Assembly: GCA_002633025.1 (NCBI GenBank)
Contig: NMRB01001594.1
Coordinates: forward strand, 103,152 to 167,151
Source of the DNA: Notospermus geniculatus
Taxonomy: Eukaryota; Nemertea; Pilidiophora; Heteronemertea; Lineidae
Length of the DNA stretch: 64,000 nucleotides
Direction: 5' to 3'
Part shown: positions 1 to 11,106 of the stretch, one piece after another
How the letters are laid out: each line of letters opens with the position of its first letter
How positions within the stretch are numbered: the first letter of the stretch is position 1
Program-made: the position numbers and the translations under genes
Notes under the pieces: generated by a model
Seen by the model: only the letters and a program-made list of their open reading frames with translations
Told to the model about the DNA's origin: nothing
Database searches by the model: none

Positions 1-1055
1 CCTGGAGTCTTATTTTCCACTAGCATAAGGTACATGTACAACAAAATCTGCTTGGTTTGAGGAGCGCTGATAGCACACCATCCACATACCACATGCAGCA
101 TCATGTGCGTACCATCCTCGTATCTTCTGCGGACGTCGCGCACTGCCGTGAAAGGCACGCAGTGAAGACGTAACATCATTCAATTGTGCAACATACTGTA
201 CTTCACGAAGTTATGTTTTTGGACAAAAAAATCCTTGGGTCTTGTTGACCAAATCAACTGACGGGCTAAAAACTGGTCCCTGATTTTCAAACTTTCTGGT
301 GTCACCGATGAACTACTGTCTTCAGAACCTCATGCATCACAAGCTTCTCATCAAAATAGACACACATTTTAGTTTTAATCACTGATGTTCTGGAGTTTTA
401 GCAGTTGTGCTGAACGAGGTTATATCCTCTCAGTTTGCTTGAAATGTTCAAAACAGGTCAATATACTCCCAAGTTTTTCACCTGATTTCATACAGTGGTG
501 TAGTTGATTAAGTGCCAGCTGCACTGATATCTATTGTAATCTACAACCCTACAATCATTCTCCACACATCAATTCAACACTACATTCAAACTTGAGGCCT
601 TGCCGATCCATTGAGGACCAAGAATATGGTATAAAGTCAAGTATAATAGATAACTGAACTATCATGCAGCTGACTTGATGAATAGGGCCTATTCACTTTA
701 TCTGAAATCAATAAACGCCTCCAAACATGATCCAGGCCGAAGTTCTGTAAGTTGTGATCAAGGCCTTTCACAAAGCGGCAACAAGAATCTGTCGAGAATG
801 TATCCCGAGAATGTATCCCAAGTATGTATCGCAAGTGCAAGAGCAATAGGGCTCTTTGAAATACAAGCAAGATTTCCAAAACAGCCCAATAGGCCAACGT
901 CAACATTTAGAAAGGATTCCTTCTGAAGCCTAACAGTATGCATTAGGTGACTCTTTCTCTCTCCCCACCTTGATAAGACTGGTCTCCTGTCCAACCTATA
1001 TATAGCCAGTGGTAACAGCGAGGCTGGACTGATACCATGTCGAAACAAAAATGGC
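1..1055. other. No gene or element recognised
   Basis: Reading both strands I see only short random frames (up to about 100 codons) with no recognisable domain and no clear inverted or tandem repeat. Treat as intergenic or intronic sequence. Confidence 0.5.
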
Positions 1056-1170
1056 TGCCATAGAAACATTGAAATCTGTGGTGAATTTCAATGATTTGCT
1101 CCAAATTTAATGGTCAATTTTACTGATTTGTTGGCGGAAAGGGTGCGCTCCCCCCTTGGATCAGCGCCTG
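1056..1170. mobile_element. Partial copy of CAGGCGCAGATCC-type short TIR element
   Basis: This shares the family core (fragments ATTGAAATCTGTGGTGAATT, GATTTGTTGGC and a GGGTGCGCTCCC stretch) with copies at 6892-7066, 16653-16826 and 38552-38721. It ends in GGATCAGCGCCTG, matching the family end ATCCACGCCTG. The left terminus is missing or too diverged to place. It is non-coding and non-autonomous. Confidence 0.7.
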
Positions 1171-1699
1171 GAGTCCAAAGAAAACTGATCACCTCAGGAA
1201 GAAGCAATGGCAGTGGCACATGTTACCAGTTAAACTGGATGTCAGAAGCTGAGACCATCAAATTTTCAAATGGACAGGCAATCTTCACTGACCACTGGAT
1301 GTGTTCAAGAACATTTGTCCATAACCCAAGATGTTCAATTCATATGACAGGATTAATTCTCCTTTCGTTTTAATTACCCACTTAATGGGTTTGAAGCCAT
1401 GAAATGTCAGTTTCATCGCAGCAATTAGTTATAAGTTAAGTTTAATTCTTCATTAATCTTTCGTAAGCATCTTCCAATATTAAGACACTGACTCAAGAAA
1501 TTGTCTTGTAATTGCTTTGGTCATGAATAAAAGATTTTATGGAAATAGCTAAGATGGCAAAACGATATGACATAATGACTCAATCATGACACTTATCTTA
1601 GGTAGCCTTTAAGCTTTTCTGTATATCAATGTGAATTTAAAGGCAGTGACAAAATTTTCCCATGTTATGCAGTGTTCCACAACAAAAGTCTGAGGAGTT

Positions 1700-2012
1700 C
1701 CAGGACTTAGCAAATTTTCGACCCCAACCGGGGTCTTCTTCAGGCTGGCACTTTTCCATACTGGATTTCAGAAAAGACTGAGGGCCATATTTTAAAACGT
1801 TCCTTAACATGAAGGTCCACCTTAAATCTATTGTTCTCGATGGTTTTACAATAGGCTTAAGGTCGATGGTTTTACAATAGGCTTAAGGTCGACCTTAACG
1901 TTAAGGATAGAATATGGCCATGAGTCTTTTGAGTCTTTTCTGAAATCTAGTGTGGAAAAGTGCCAGCCTGAAGAAGACCCCCGGTTGGGGTCGAAAATTT
2001 GCTAAGTCCTGG
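1700..2012. mobile_element. Fold-back element with about 80-bp arms and a nested second palindrome
   Basis: The left arm starts CCAGGACTTAGCAAATTTTC and the right arm is its reverse complement, ending GCTAAGTCCTGG. The arms run about 80 bp with few mismatches (the GACCCCAACCGGGGTC block is in both). Between them lies a second palindrome, 1782-1921, of the GGGCCRTATT family also found at 2551, 18094 and 46110. No reading frame for a transposase is present. The TSD is ambiguous (AGT is possible). Confidence 0.8.
1782..1921. mobile_element. GGGCCGTATTC palindromic element, nested copy
   Basis: The left part has ACGTTCCTTAACATGAAGG and the right part GACCTTAACGTTAAGG, forming a fold-back centred on CTATTGTTCTCGATGG. 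A 28-bp internal segment (TCGATGGTTTTACAATAGG...) is directly duplicated. It sits inside the 1700-2012 element, so it either inserted there or forms its core. Confidence 0.75.
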
Positions 2013-2324
2013 AAGTTGACTTCTTGATATTTACCACTTTGTGTGTCAATTTTTGTGCTTTCTTCTTTGGAAAAGTCTGAGGAGCCCGCATTTAACCAAT
2101 AATACCATCGTCTGCTGTACAGTAAGCATATACATGTAAACCCATCTTATCGAAAAGGATGCCTCAGATGACCAGCATGTATAAATGGAATATGACCAGA
2201 CTGCCCCCCTCACTGTTCGAAGTCTAAACACGTTAAATCTCACTTGGAATGAAACAAATCAAGGGCATAGGATCCAGGCTGAGGTGGGCTATAGCCTATA
2301 ATTTAGATAATCTGTTTTTTTTAT

Positions 2325-2463
2325 TATGGGGCATAAAATAATAACAGGTTTCTAAGGTGAAAGACGATAGCTTCCTACCAGACTCGAACCCACTGACCCT
2401 CGCATAGGCATCAATCGCCAACACTCACGGGCAGCACACCTTAACCACTAGGCCAAATCCCCA
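2325..2463 (-). mobile_element. tRNA-derived SINE with intact head, minus strand
   Basis: Read on the minus strand, the sequence opens with a tRNA-like head. It has a box A match (TGGCCTAGTGGTTAAGGTG) and a box B match (GGTTCGAGTCTGG) about 50 bp later, which are the internal RNA polymerase III promoter elements. It is followed by a short body ending in an A/T-rich tail. The 3' body matches the truncated copy at 62732-62814, so this is a dispersed family and not a functional tRNA gene: the spacing is too long and no cloverleaf closes. Similar T-rich flanks (TTTTTTATT) could be the TSD but are low complexity. Confidence 0.75.
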
Positions 2464-2550
2464 TCTTTTTTATTTTAAGTTTAGACATCTAACCTGTAGC
2501 CCCCTTATTTCTAAATGCAATGAAAACCCTTGCTAAGGGGAGAAACAATA

Positions 2551-2664
2551 TGCCGTATTCTAGAACGTTCCTTAACATTAAGGTCCGCCTTAAATCTATT
2601 GTTCTCGATGGTTTTACAAGACTTAAGGTTGACCTTAACGTTAAGGAACGTTCTAGAATACGGA
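2551..2664. mobile_element. GGCCGTATTC palindromic element
   Basis: A near-perfect fold-back: left GCCGTATTCTAGAACGTTCC, right GGAACGTTCTAGAATACGG, arms about 45 bp around CTATTGTTCTCGATGG. It is the cleanest of four family members in the window. Confidence 0.85.
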
Positions 2665-3216
2665 CCAATGATTACTGAAACAGCTGGACAGCTGTTTGTC
2701 AACTGAGCTGTTCATATTTTCTTGTGCTCAAAATTACGAGTATTTGTGGCCAACAATGTGTCAACTAATGTCTCCACTTATTACATGGATCAATTTGATG
2801 TCTTTTTATCCTGAACATTTGATAAGAAGATAGAATACTGCCATAAGAATGATATCCACAGCTTAACGGAGATGTTTCTCAATCTTTTCTAATAAAGGGA
2901 ATGAATTCGATAATTAGTAGACTTTTGCTAATCTGGTATTTGAGCTGATGTTGATTTGGGGAGCAGAAGTTAGTTCTAGATGATATCGCACTAATAATTG
3001 GTGAAGTATATCAGGAGATTTTGAAGATTACCTCCAGGTAGGAAATATGACATAAAATGAGATTCAAGGACTTAAGAAAAAGAGGGTTTGAAAAGGCAAT
3101 TACACATTTTATGGGAGAGATGTTTTATGGTTTTTGATAATATCAGCACTGGCATGAGAATTCCTTTAGATGACATTGCATGTACAATGATAAGATGATT
3201 CAAGGTCAATAATTTA

Positions 3217-3389
3217 AGGTGCCTATCCACGGGAGTTTTCTTGCGCGAATTGGCTATCAATGGGCAACTCAACTGCGAGCAGTTGTTTGCGTCATTGGAC
3301 TCAGCGTAAGCCGTGAGGAAGCAGACAATGGTGAATTGCCCTGTTGTGAGCTAACTTCTGCGAGAAAACTCTCACGTGGATAGGTGCCT
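3217..3389. mobile_element. 173-bp TIR element with TTA target-site duplication
   Basis: The ends are AGGTGCCTATCCACG and its approximate reverse complement CGTGGATAGGTGCCT. It is flanked by TTA (3214-3216 and 3390-3392). Duplication A copy 2 shows the empty site near 5376-5382 (AATTTATTTAT). A 3-bp TWA TSD is typical of PIF/Harbinger elements, so a non-autonomous Harbinger-like MITE is the inference. It has no coding capacity. Confidence 0.8.
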
Positions 3390-3399
3390 TTAGGGTATT

Positions 3400-4165
3400 T
3401 ATATTTTTACACATTTATTAGTATGCCACACATTTAAGGATAGGGTCCAAAGTTGTGTGCAGAAGTACATGTACATTGGAAGCAAGAGAAAATCATTTCT
3501 ACTTAAGAATATACAGCTTCAGGGATGTGTAAAATGTATGATGATCAATACCATATTTCTATCTAGGTAAATAATAATTTGGTTCAATGTACCCAAACAG
3601 TCTGAAGTAATTCTAGTCGTTCATCTAATTCGATAAAAATCTGAATGAAATGATCGCATTGATAAAGCTTTTTTTTCAGACAATGACTGGCAATCCCTTC
3701 AAAATGACTCGTGTAATTGAGACATATTTTTGTTTTGGGCACAGAAAATTATATCGCCAATTATCAATGTAAGCAACAAGCTAAAGCTGCAGCAAATTGA
3801 TGCCCAGATAGATAGAATATTAACTGTGTAATTGAGGGATTTCAGAACATAGAATGTTACGTTGACAACAAGATGGGGATTTATCAGTAATGGGCTATTT
3901 TCATGTATTAATTGCAGTAATTGTACTGTAATTCAAAACAATGAATTTCATCAGTTCATCATTTAAAGCCTTTTTTCTCTAACAGTCCGGTAGTTGGACA
4001 TTGATGAAATTCAATTTAAACAATTAACGAACACCTGAAACAGACAACATTACTTTCATAATTAAGAGGATACATCCTAACTTAACTACAAAATGGCAAT
4101 TGTCGGCTCTTTTTACAAGCATTTAATGAGTGAAATCTGTCATTATCTGTTTTTAACTGACCTCC
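3400..4165. other. Unannotated duplicated sequence
   Basis: AT-rich sequence shared with duplication A copy 2. No gene, tandem array or inverted repeat is evident apart from the reverse-transcriptase fragment that follows. Confidence 0.45.
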
Positions 4166-4170
4166 TTCTG

Positions 4171-4450
4171 GCTGTTGACCGGAAGCAGACAGTTGGTCTC
4201 ATTTTGCTTCATTTAATTGGCTGCATTTGATAGTCAACCACACTCATCTTCCAATCAATTAAAAGACAGGGTGGGTGTAGGCTATATTGATTGGCTCGAG
4301 TCGTGTCTCAAAAACCGTTATCAGAGTTTTGTGGGTGTCTTGCCTGAAAAACATGGGCTTGGAACAGGTGTACCACAGGGCTCAGTACCGGGGCCATTAT
4401 TTTTCACTATCTATATGGGTCATCTGGATGACCTTAACTCGATCTACCCC
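4171..4450 (+). pseudogene. Decayed non-LTR retrotransposon reverse-transcriptase fragment
   Basis: Across two frames the translation follows the middle of a LINE reverse transcriptase. A frame resembling QTVGLILLHL (the motif before the first catalytic Asp) shifts into AAFDSQPHSS and then GYIDWLESCLKNRYQ. The hallmark block GVPQGSVPGPLFFTIY follows, and then LDDL. GVPQGSxLGPLLFxLY is diagnostic of non-LTR elements (CR1/L2/Jockey-type). The fragment is frameshifted before AAFD, lacks the YADD block and endonuclease, and stops after about 90 residues. It is dead and present twice, because it lies in duplication A. Confidence 0.88.
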
Positions 4451-4960
4451 AGGTTGGAGCAGACAGCATCTTCTGTTGAAATTTTCTAAAATCCTTGGGA
4501 ATGAATTTAGAAAGAATTTGAAGAAATATTCTTCAGATGGTTGATAGGAACAACCTTTCTTCAAAATATTTTTCAATCGATACCATAGGATGTGAGAAAT
4601 CTTTGACAGAAGTTGTTGTCTGCTCAGCTCTGGGGGCATACATGTATGAGTTAAGCTATGGCCTAGCGGCTCATCTTACTACTATAATAGGAGAGCCTCT
4701 CCTTACTCATGCAAATGAGGGGTCGTGACCTCACTGAACTCACACTGGATTGGGCCGCGGAAAGTGGGTCGTGGCCTCCGACGGATTTGTACATCATACT
4801 ACATCTAAATTCGGCCAGTTTCCAGTGCTTGATAGAACAGTTGATGTAATCCATTGATTTAATCCAATGAGAAATTTACTCACGCAATAAAATAGTAGTG
4901 CCAAATGCAGTTTAAGGGCTTCAAACTGTCGAAAGTTTTCTGAACTGGCGACCTAATTAA

Positions 4961-4961
4961 N
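4961..4961. other. Single n at duplication junction
   Basis: One undetermined base lies exactly where duplication A copy 2 begins (next base 4962). It probably marks a contig join, not a base ambiguity. Confidence 0.75.
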
Positions 4962-5180
4962 CTGATGTTGATTTAGGGAGCAGACGTGAGTTCTAGATGA
5001 TATCGCACTAATTATTGGTGAAGTAAATCAGGAGATTTTGAAGATTACCTCCAGGTAGGAAATATGACATAAAATGAGATTCAAGGACTTAAGAAAAAGA
5101 GGGGTTTGTAAAGGCAATTATATGGGAGAGATGTTTTATAGGTTTTGATAATATCAGCACATGGCTTGAGAATTCCTTTA

Positions 5181-5326
5181 CAGGGTCTCTGCCAGAAATA
5201 TTTGTGAGGGTACTAATTTCTTCAAAATCAACAAAAACCCGGCAATGAAATTAAAGAAAACGGCCCTTTTCTGTTCCTTTGAGGGTACTAGCATAGTACC
5301 CTTAGTACCCTCTGGCGGAAACACTG
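5181..5326 (-). mobile_element. 146-bp CAGTGTTTCCGCCAGA TIR element, 5-bp TSD CTTTA
   Basis: The ends are CAGGGTCTCTGCCAGAA and TCTGGCGGAAACACTG. It is flanked by CTTTA at 5176-5180 and 5327-5331; the empty site is visible in duplication A copy 1 at 3164-3168. It is the same family as 46960-47094, 55102-55232, 57627-57760 and 58249-58394, here in reverse orientation. CAG...CTG termini with a short TSD suggest a hAT-like non-autonomous element; a 5-bp TSD is unusual because most hAT elements make 8 bp. Confidence 0.85.
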
Positions 5327-6134
5327 CTTTAGATGACATTGCATGTACAATGATAAGATGATTCACGGTCAAGAATTTATTTATATTTTTATATATTTAT
5401 TAGTATGCCATGCATTTAGGATAGGGTCCAAAGTGCAGAAGTACATACATTGGAAGCAAGAGAAAATCATTTCTACTCAAAAATATAGAGCTTCGGGTGT
5501 GTGTACAAAATGTATGATGATCAATACCATATTACTGTCTATAGGTAAAGAATAATTTGGTTCAATGTACCCAAACAGTCTGAAGTAATTCTAGTCGTTA
5601 TCTAATTCGATAAAAATCTGAATGAAATGATCGCACTGATAAAGCTTTTTTTCAGACAATGACTGGCAATCCCTTCAAAATGACTCGTCTAATTGAGACA
5701 TATTTTTGTTTTGGGCACAGAAAATTATATCGCCAATTATCAATGTAAGCAACAAGCTGAAGCTGCAGCAAATTGATGCCCAGATAGATAGAATATTAAC
5801 TGTGTAATTGAGGGATTTCAGAACATAGAATGTTACGTTGACAACAAGATGGGGATTTATCAGTAATGGGCTATTTTCATGTATTAATTGTAGTAATTGT
5901 ACTGTAATTCAAAACAATGAATTTCATCAGTTCATCATTTAAAGCCTTTTTTCTCTAACAGTCCGGTAGTTGTACGTTGATGAAATTCAATTTAAACGAT
6001 TAACGAACACCTGAAACAGACAACATTACTTTCATAATTAAGAGGATACATCCTACTTAACTACAAAATGGCAATTGTCGGCTCTTTTTACAGGCATAAA
6101 TGAGTGAAATCTGCCATTAACTGTTTTTAACTGA

Positions 6135-6420
6135 CCTCCTTCTGGCTGTTGACCGGAAGCAGACAGTTGGTCTCATTTTGCTTCATTTAATGGCTGCATT
6201 TGATTGTCAACCACACTCATCTTCCAATCAATTAAAAGACAGGGTGGGTGTAGGCTATATTGATTGGCTCGAGTCGTGTCTCAAAAACCGTTACCGGTAT
6301 CCGAGTTTTGTGGGTGTCTTGCCTGAAAAACATGGGCTTGGAACAGGTGTACCACAGGGCTCAGTAACGGGGCCATTATTTTTCACTATCTACGTATATG
6401 GGTCCTCTGGATGACCTTAA
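6135..6420 (+). pseudogene. Second copy of decayed LINE reverse-transcriptase fragment
   Basis: Same fragment as 4171-4450, carried by duplication A copy 2. The frame MAAFDCQPHSS...GYIDWLESCLKNRY...GVPQGSVTGPLFFTIY is recognisable. Small indels (CGGTAT inserted near 6295, GTAT near 6394) further disrupt it. It is not functional. Confidence 0.87.
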
Positions 6421-6891
6421 CTCATCTACCACAAGGTTGGAGCAGACAGCATCTTCTGTTGAAGTTTTCTAAAATCCTTGGGAATGAATTGGAAAGAAGT
6501 TGAAGAAATATTCTTCAGATGGTTGATAGGAATAACCTTTCCTCAAATATTTTTCAATCGATACCATAGGATGTGAGAAATCTTTGACAGAAGTTGTCGT
6601 CTGCTGGACTCTGGGGCCAGATGAGTTAAGCCATGGCCTAGCGGCTCATATTTATTAAGATTTACAGTTGTATATTTGTTTTAAGCCAGCAGAGATCCAC
6701 AACAGCGTCATAATCTTGAGGTATTATTGTTGTCTGTGATATTCGAAGATGGATGGCACAAAATTTTCTCAAGCTGAATGATGAAAACCCGAGTTTCTGT
6801 TTATCTCAACATCAAGGCCCGTGATCACAGCTTCTCCTTCTATCAAAATTGGTGAATGTGATACTTGCACTGTGTCCCAAGCCAGGTATAT

Positions 6892-7066
6892 CAGGCGCAG
6901 ATCCACAATTTCCGAAAAGAGGGGGCGCACTGTGCTAGAAACATTGAAATCTGTGATGAATTTCAATGATTTGCTCCAAATTTCATAATTTCACCGTCAA
7001 TTTTACAGATTTGTTGGCCGAAAGGGTGTGTGTGTCGGGTGCGCTCACCCCTCGGTTCCACGCCTG
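6892..7066. mobile_element. CAGGCGCAGATCC TIR element, full copy, possible TSD TATAT
   Basis: It starts CAGGCGCAGATCCAC and ends TTCCACGCCTG. TATAT flanks both sides (6887-6891, 7067-7071), though the flanking sequence is a simple TA run. The internal core is shared with the copies at 1056, 16653, 22730, 25152 and 38552. It is non-coding. Confidence 0.78.
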
Positions 7067-7122
7067 TATATATAATATGGGCTATATACATGTATTTCAA
7101 ACACCCATCAATGGAATGCACA

Positions 7123-7229
7123 ATGGGTCATGAATAAAGACTAATTTGTTCGCAATACAAATGCACAAGGCAATGCTGTACAAATCTGAAGTAAAAGCAT
7201 TTGCTAGTCCTTATTCATCTGACCCATGA
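7123..7229. mobile_element. Short fold-back, AATGGGTCATGAATAAAG family
   Basis: The left end AATGGGTCATGAATAAAGAC mirrors the right end ATTCATCTGACCCAT. A second family member is at 8041-8167 with the same internal word GAAGTAAAAGCATTTGCT. Confidence 0.65.
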
Positions 7230-7291
7230 ATGTCAAGACCTTCTGCCAAAAGACATTCTTTCATCTTAATCAAATCCTAAAGGAACAGCTA

Positions 7292-7397
7292 CATCCTCCC
7301 ACAGCAGGGGTTTTTACCTCGCCCCTCTTCATCCACTCACACAAACTTTGTGTGCGAGTGAAGAGGAACGAGACCAAAGCCCTGCTGTGGGAGGATG
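7292..7397. mobile_element. 106-bp near-complete hairpin element with perfect 8-bp TSD
   Basis: The element folds on itself almost end to end. CATCCTCCCACAGCAGGG pairs with CCCTGCTGTGGGAGGATG, and the inner CACTCACACAAA and TTTGTGTGCGAGTG pair. It is flanked by perfect AACAGCTA repeats at 7284-7291 and 7398-7405. An 8-bp TSD fits hAT or P-type transposition, so it is a minimal MITE; a transcript would form a long hairpin. Confidence 0.85.
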
Positions 7398-7966
7398 AAC
7401 AGCTAGGGCTCTAGTGAATAGGACGTACATGTAAGTAAAAACTGTGTTGAAACTGGTTGAGTATTAACGGAGCTGGAGGTAAAAAATCTGACACAGTAGC
7501 GATTTGGAACAAAGAGTATTGGCAGCATTTTGAGGGAAGACAATTTTTCTCCTTACTTTCCTCGAACAAGTCACTTACTGACTTCTCCTGCGCTGTATTA
7601 GGGTCAATGATAGAACAAAGTACGTTATTATCTGGTTGTTAGTAATTTATGGCCAACATGCCATAATGATTGGGGATCTACCGCAATTTGCTGTACCCTT
7701 GAGTCGCACTTGTAGATGCTGGTACACAGATAATGGTGGCTAATTACAGCGATTATTGTAAGAAATGATGATTGCTTTATATGTCTATCATGGATACACT
7801 CAGATGCAGTCATCTTGGCTTTAATAACAGTTTGCCAGTTTTTTATCTTCATCTGTAGTTTTCTCATGTACAATAGATGTGATACCAGGCATTTTCGCAC
7901 ATTTCCTCATCATCTGAAGGGAATACAAGGGCATAGCTTGTCCCTTATTGCTCTGGGGGGCAACAC

Positions 7967-7978
7967 CCCCCCCCCCCC
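7967..7978. repeat. Poly-C run
   Basis: About a dozen consecutive C residues within GGGGGGCAACACCCCCC sequence. A likely sequencing and slippage hot spot. Confidence 0.8.
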
Positions 7979-8040
7979 AAGCAAAAAGGGACAAAATAAA
8001 TTTGTCCTCTAAAAGACCATTTCCCCACTTCAAGCCAAGT

Positions 8041-8167
8041 TAATGGGTCATATGAATAAAGACTAGTAAATGCTTTTACTTGGATTTTGCAATACAAATG
8101 CACTACGCTATGTTGTACAAATCAGAAGTAAAAGCATTTGCTAAGTTTTATTCATATCACCCAATGG
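8041..8167. mobile_element. Short fold-back, AATGGGTCATATGAATAAAG family
   Basis: Left end AATGGGTCATATGAATAAAG with AGTAAATGCTTTTACTT; right end AAGTAAAAGCATTTGCT followed by ATTCATATCACCCAAT. The arms are about 40 bp and it is related to 7123-7229. TSD not resolved. Confidence 0.72.
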
Positions 8168-8518
8168 TGGTGTCAGATGCGGGGAAAAAGCACCTGAGAG
8201 GATGTAAATATTCAATTTTTTTCTGTGGGAGGACCCCCAGACTCCCCTCCAGCTTCACCCTATACAGACTCAATCAATTTTGCCCCCTAGGCCATAAAAG
8301 CTTGCTACCCCCCTGGGAATATCAATTGTAAGTTATGAAACATCAGTGGCCAGTTACATTTTAAGTCAGAATCATGGTCTTAACCTGGCACTCCTTGAAG
8401 TTGGTTGAGTGACTCTCTCTTGCAAAACAGATTTTCTCGTGTGGTGGTTTCCCATACCAACTCATTCACCGACATCCAAGAAACGACCAACACTCAAGGT
8501 TTACACACTCCTCCTACT

Positions 8519-8577
8519 GTTACTTTTTACTTTTACTTTTACTTTTACTTTTACTTTTACTATTACATTTACTTTTA
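8519..8577. repeat. TTTTAC hexanucleotide microsatellite
   Basis: About nine tandem TTTTAC units with a TATTAC and a CATTTAC variant. Because 6 is divisible by 3 the array stays open in several frames and makes spurious FTFTFT-like peptides. Confidence 0.92.
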
Positions 8578-8599
8578 CGTATCTTCACTTACGTGGCAG

Positions 8600-9608
8600 C
8601 AAACAGTCAGATGCAACCTATATATGTCAGCAGACAACAGCAATATGACCATAACTGCATGCAGTAGCTATTTCATGTCAGGCAGGAAATAGGCATGAAC
8701 TGATAGAGATAGAGATGACCACCTGATTTGGCCCCATTCTCACCATGACACACCAAATTTTTCAGAAAGACAAGTTACACATCCTCATAATGCTGAACAT
8801 TCATCAAAGAACCGAAATTTTCACATTCATGACATTCATCATGTCGTATGGGGTGCGGATTGAATAGGCCTAGGGCTGTTCGAGATAGATACTTTTTGGT
8901 CCTTTTTTCAGAGAGGTGGGGTAGGAATGGTTAAATGACATCCCCCCTGTTATGTAACCCTTTTGGATAGCCTTACGCCAACAAATCTTTTAGATACCTG
9001 TACACCAGGTTCCCTTGATAACTTCTACATGTAGTTTCATAAGATGCTGAACCAGATATCTGGCCTCTCTCAGTCATTAAATCATTTGAACATCCCTCAA
9101 CTGGTAATTACACTAAATAACAGTTGTCTCATCAACAAAATGACAGTTAACTACCATCAACTTTGTAAATGTCAAACTGTTCTGTCGGCCATCTTAATGA
9201 CGGGTAAAGAAATGAGAGTTTTCAGTTTCATTATTTTAACTATTCATCACGGGTTATGTTTGCTCAGGCATAATTACAGTTTTTACCAACAAGTTGTATT
9301 TCATAGCCTATATTAGGACATCAGGATGGAAGAGGATGTGAATCTTTATTCGTTAGGCCCCATGAAATTAATTAGCTGTTTATCATCCGTTGATTCTCAA
9401 AAAGTAGGTGAGGGAGGGTCAATTTTTTAAAGTTTTTATTTTTAATGTAAATACATGTAAAAAACACATGAACTGGCAACAAAAAGACAGTTTCTATGGG
9501 AGTGTTTAGTAGACGCATGACAACAAACGGCATGGTGGAAGTTCATGAAGTGGCCATGTAGAAGCAGTGGTGCTGCGATCCGTCACAGGCACTTGGATAA
9601 ACAGATAA
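8600..9608. other. No gene or element recognised
   Basis: Nothing convincing is seen on either strand; only short frames without domain features. Confidence 0.4.
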
Positions 9609-10642
9609 ATGATGTTTTCAACCTTCAGCACAGCACAGCTTAAAAAGGAATTTTTTAAAATTTTTTAAAAAGCAGGCCAAAAATTTGGTGTAGGCGGGGA
9701 TGATAAACAATTAATTAATTTTATGGGCCTTATTCGTAGAGCATTTGTTACAACTGGAAGTACGGTATCATAATTACTTCCTTGATGAAGAGGCTCTAAT
9801 GTGGGAATCGTTTCCTTCCAATGAATTCCTTGTGATCAAAATGAGATCACTGTCACAAGGAAATACGAACATCATACTGGGAAATACACTCTCAAGGTAA
9901 ATCCCTTCACCCACGTGTTACAATGAAATGTGCCTTTTCTGATCTGGCCTACGTGGCAATTTCACCGACCTCTGTGAATCTACATAGTGGCAAATGGTGA
10001 AGAGCCTACATCACATCTAAGGACATAAGGGGTCAGCGGGTGCTAACTAAGTCATCACACACAACCTCATTTCTAGGCAACACGGGGAAGCCAACACAGG
10101 CAGTCAGTATTTGAAATTCTGGATGGCACTTCTCAACATAGGCAACATAGAGTCCCTGAAAGTGACAGAAGAGCCAGTGGTGCCACCTAGTAATATCTTT
10201 AGGAACCAAGATAACGTGCTTCACATAAGTACCACATACCCTTTAAGCCCTTTTAAAGACTGCTCCAGTGGTGAAGATTGGACATGTCCAATTCACATTT
10301 TAACAAATAGGCAAATTGAAATGGGAACAGCGAGAGCACAAACTTCCTGAAAACTGAGCAAATTTTAATTTGAAGTGATGGGTCTCCAGCATTTTGCCAT
10401 CTGTGCATTCCCAGTGTACTCAAAACCTCTCTGAATACATTCTTTTTGTACTTATTCAATGTGAAGAACACTCAGAATCCTTCTAATGAGTGTTTTCGGT
10501 TTTGGGGGATTTTCAAAGTTTAATCATCATGTGTACCCAAGTAAGTCATTCAAAATCTGGAGGACTTCAAATACCATGGATTTTCACCAAATGTTTCTTG
10601 TCAGTATTGTCAAGTAGCCTGACCTTTAAATTTTTGAAAGAT

Positions 10643-10694
10643 GTGCATGGTTAAACTTCAGTATTCATATGAATATTGAAGTTTAACCATGCAC
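10643..10694. repeat. 52-bp loop-less palindrome
   Basis: GTGCATGGTTAAACTTCAG is followed without spacer by its reverse complement around ATTCATATGAAT, with one mismatch. The duplicate at 14601-14646 has lost part of the right arm and gained a T. Function unknown; probably the remnant of a fold-back element. Confidence 0.85.
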
Positions 10695-10751
10695 AGAAAA
10701 AATGACGAGTTATCATTTAAAAACCTTCTTCCTGTATAACACTAAAGTCAT

Positions 10752-11106
10752 GTTTACCTGACATCCATTACCCGATACGCGATACGACGTAACGATATGC
10801 CAAATCGCAGTCTGATCGTTCCAAGCCATTTTCCAATGCTCATTTATCGGCAAGCCTTATCCATTGTCCGTTACGCAATACACAATGTTATCTGTTAAAG
10901 CATTATCGCTCCATGTGGCGATCGAGATGAAAAATGGATGCGATACGGATGCGAGGTCACGTGGTACAGCAGACAGGGTTTTATTTTATTTTCTGCTAGA
11001 ATATCGCAATCTATATCGCAGGCAGGTAAATGGAACACAGGTTTTTTATCGCATTTCGGACAACGCATATCGCTGTTGCGTCTCCCATATCGGATGTCAG
11101 GTAAAC
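10752..11106. mobile_element. About 355-bp TIR element, GTTTACCTGACATCC ends (copy B1)
   Basis: The terminal repeats GTTTACCTGACATCC and GGATGTCAGGTAAAC enclose non-coding sequence rich in ATCGC/GCGAT words. The sister copy is at 14705-15053. Flanking CAT/ATG may extend the TIR; the TSD is unresolved. Confidence 0.72.

Larger units (their letters stand above)
2945..4674. repeat. Duplication A, first copy
   Basis: This segment recurs in direct orientation at 4962-6649 with high identity by eye. It runs from CTGATGTTGATTTRGGGAGC to GGCCTAGCGGCTCAT. This copy carries the 3217-3389 element, which the second copy lacks, and it lacks the 5181-5326 element. Confidence 0.9.
4962..6649. repeat. Duplication A, second copy
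   Basis: Direct repeat of 2945-4674, starting immediately after the n at 4961. It lacks the 173-bp element of copy 1 and carries the 146-bp element at 5181-5326. Small indels are scattered throughout. Confidence 0.9.

Noticed and set aside
2325-2463. Functional tRNA gene
   Set aside because: Box A and box B match but no acceptor stem closes, spacing is too long, and a body and tail typical of a SINE follow.
8405-8692. Phe/Tyr-rich frame
   Set aside because: Artefact of the TTTTAC microsatellite.
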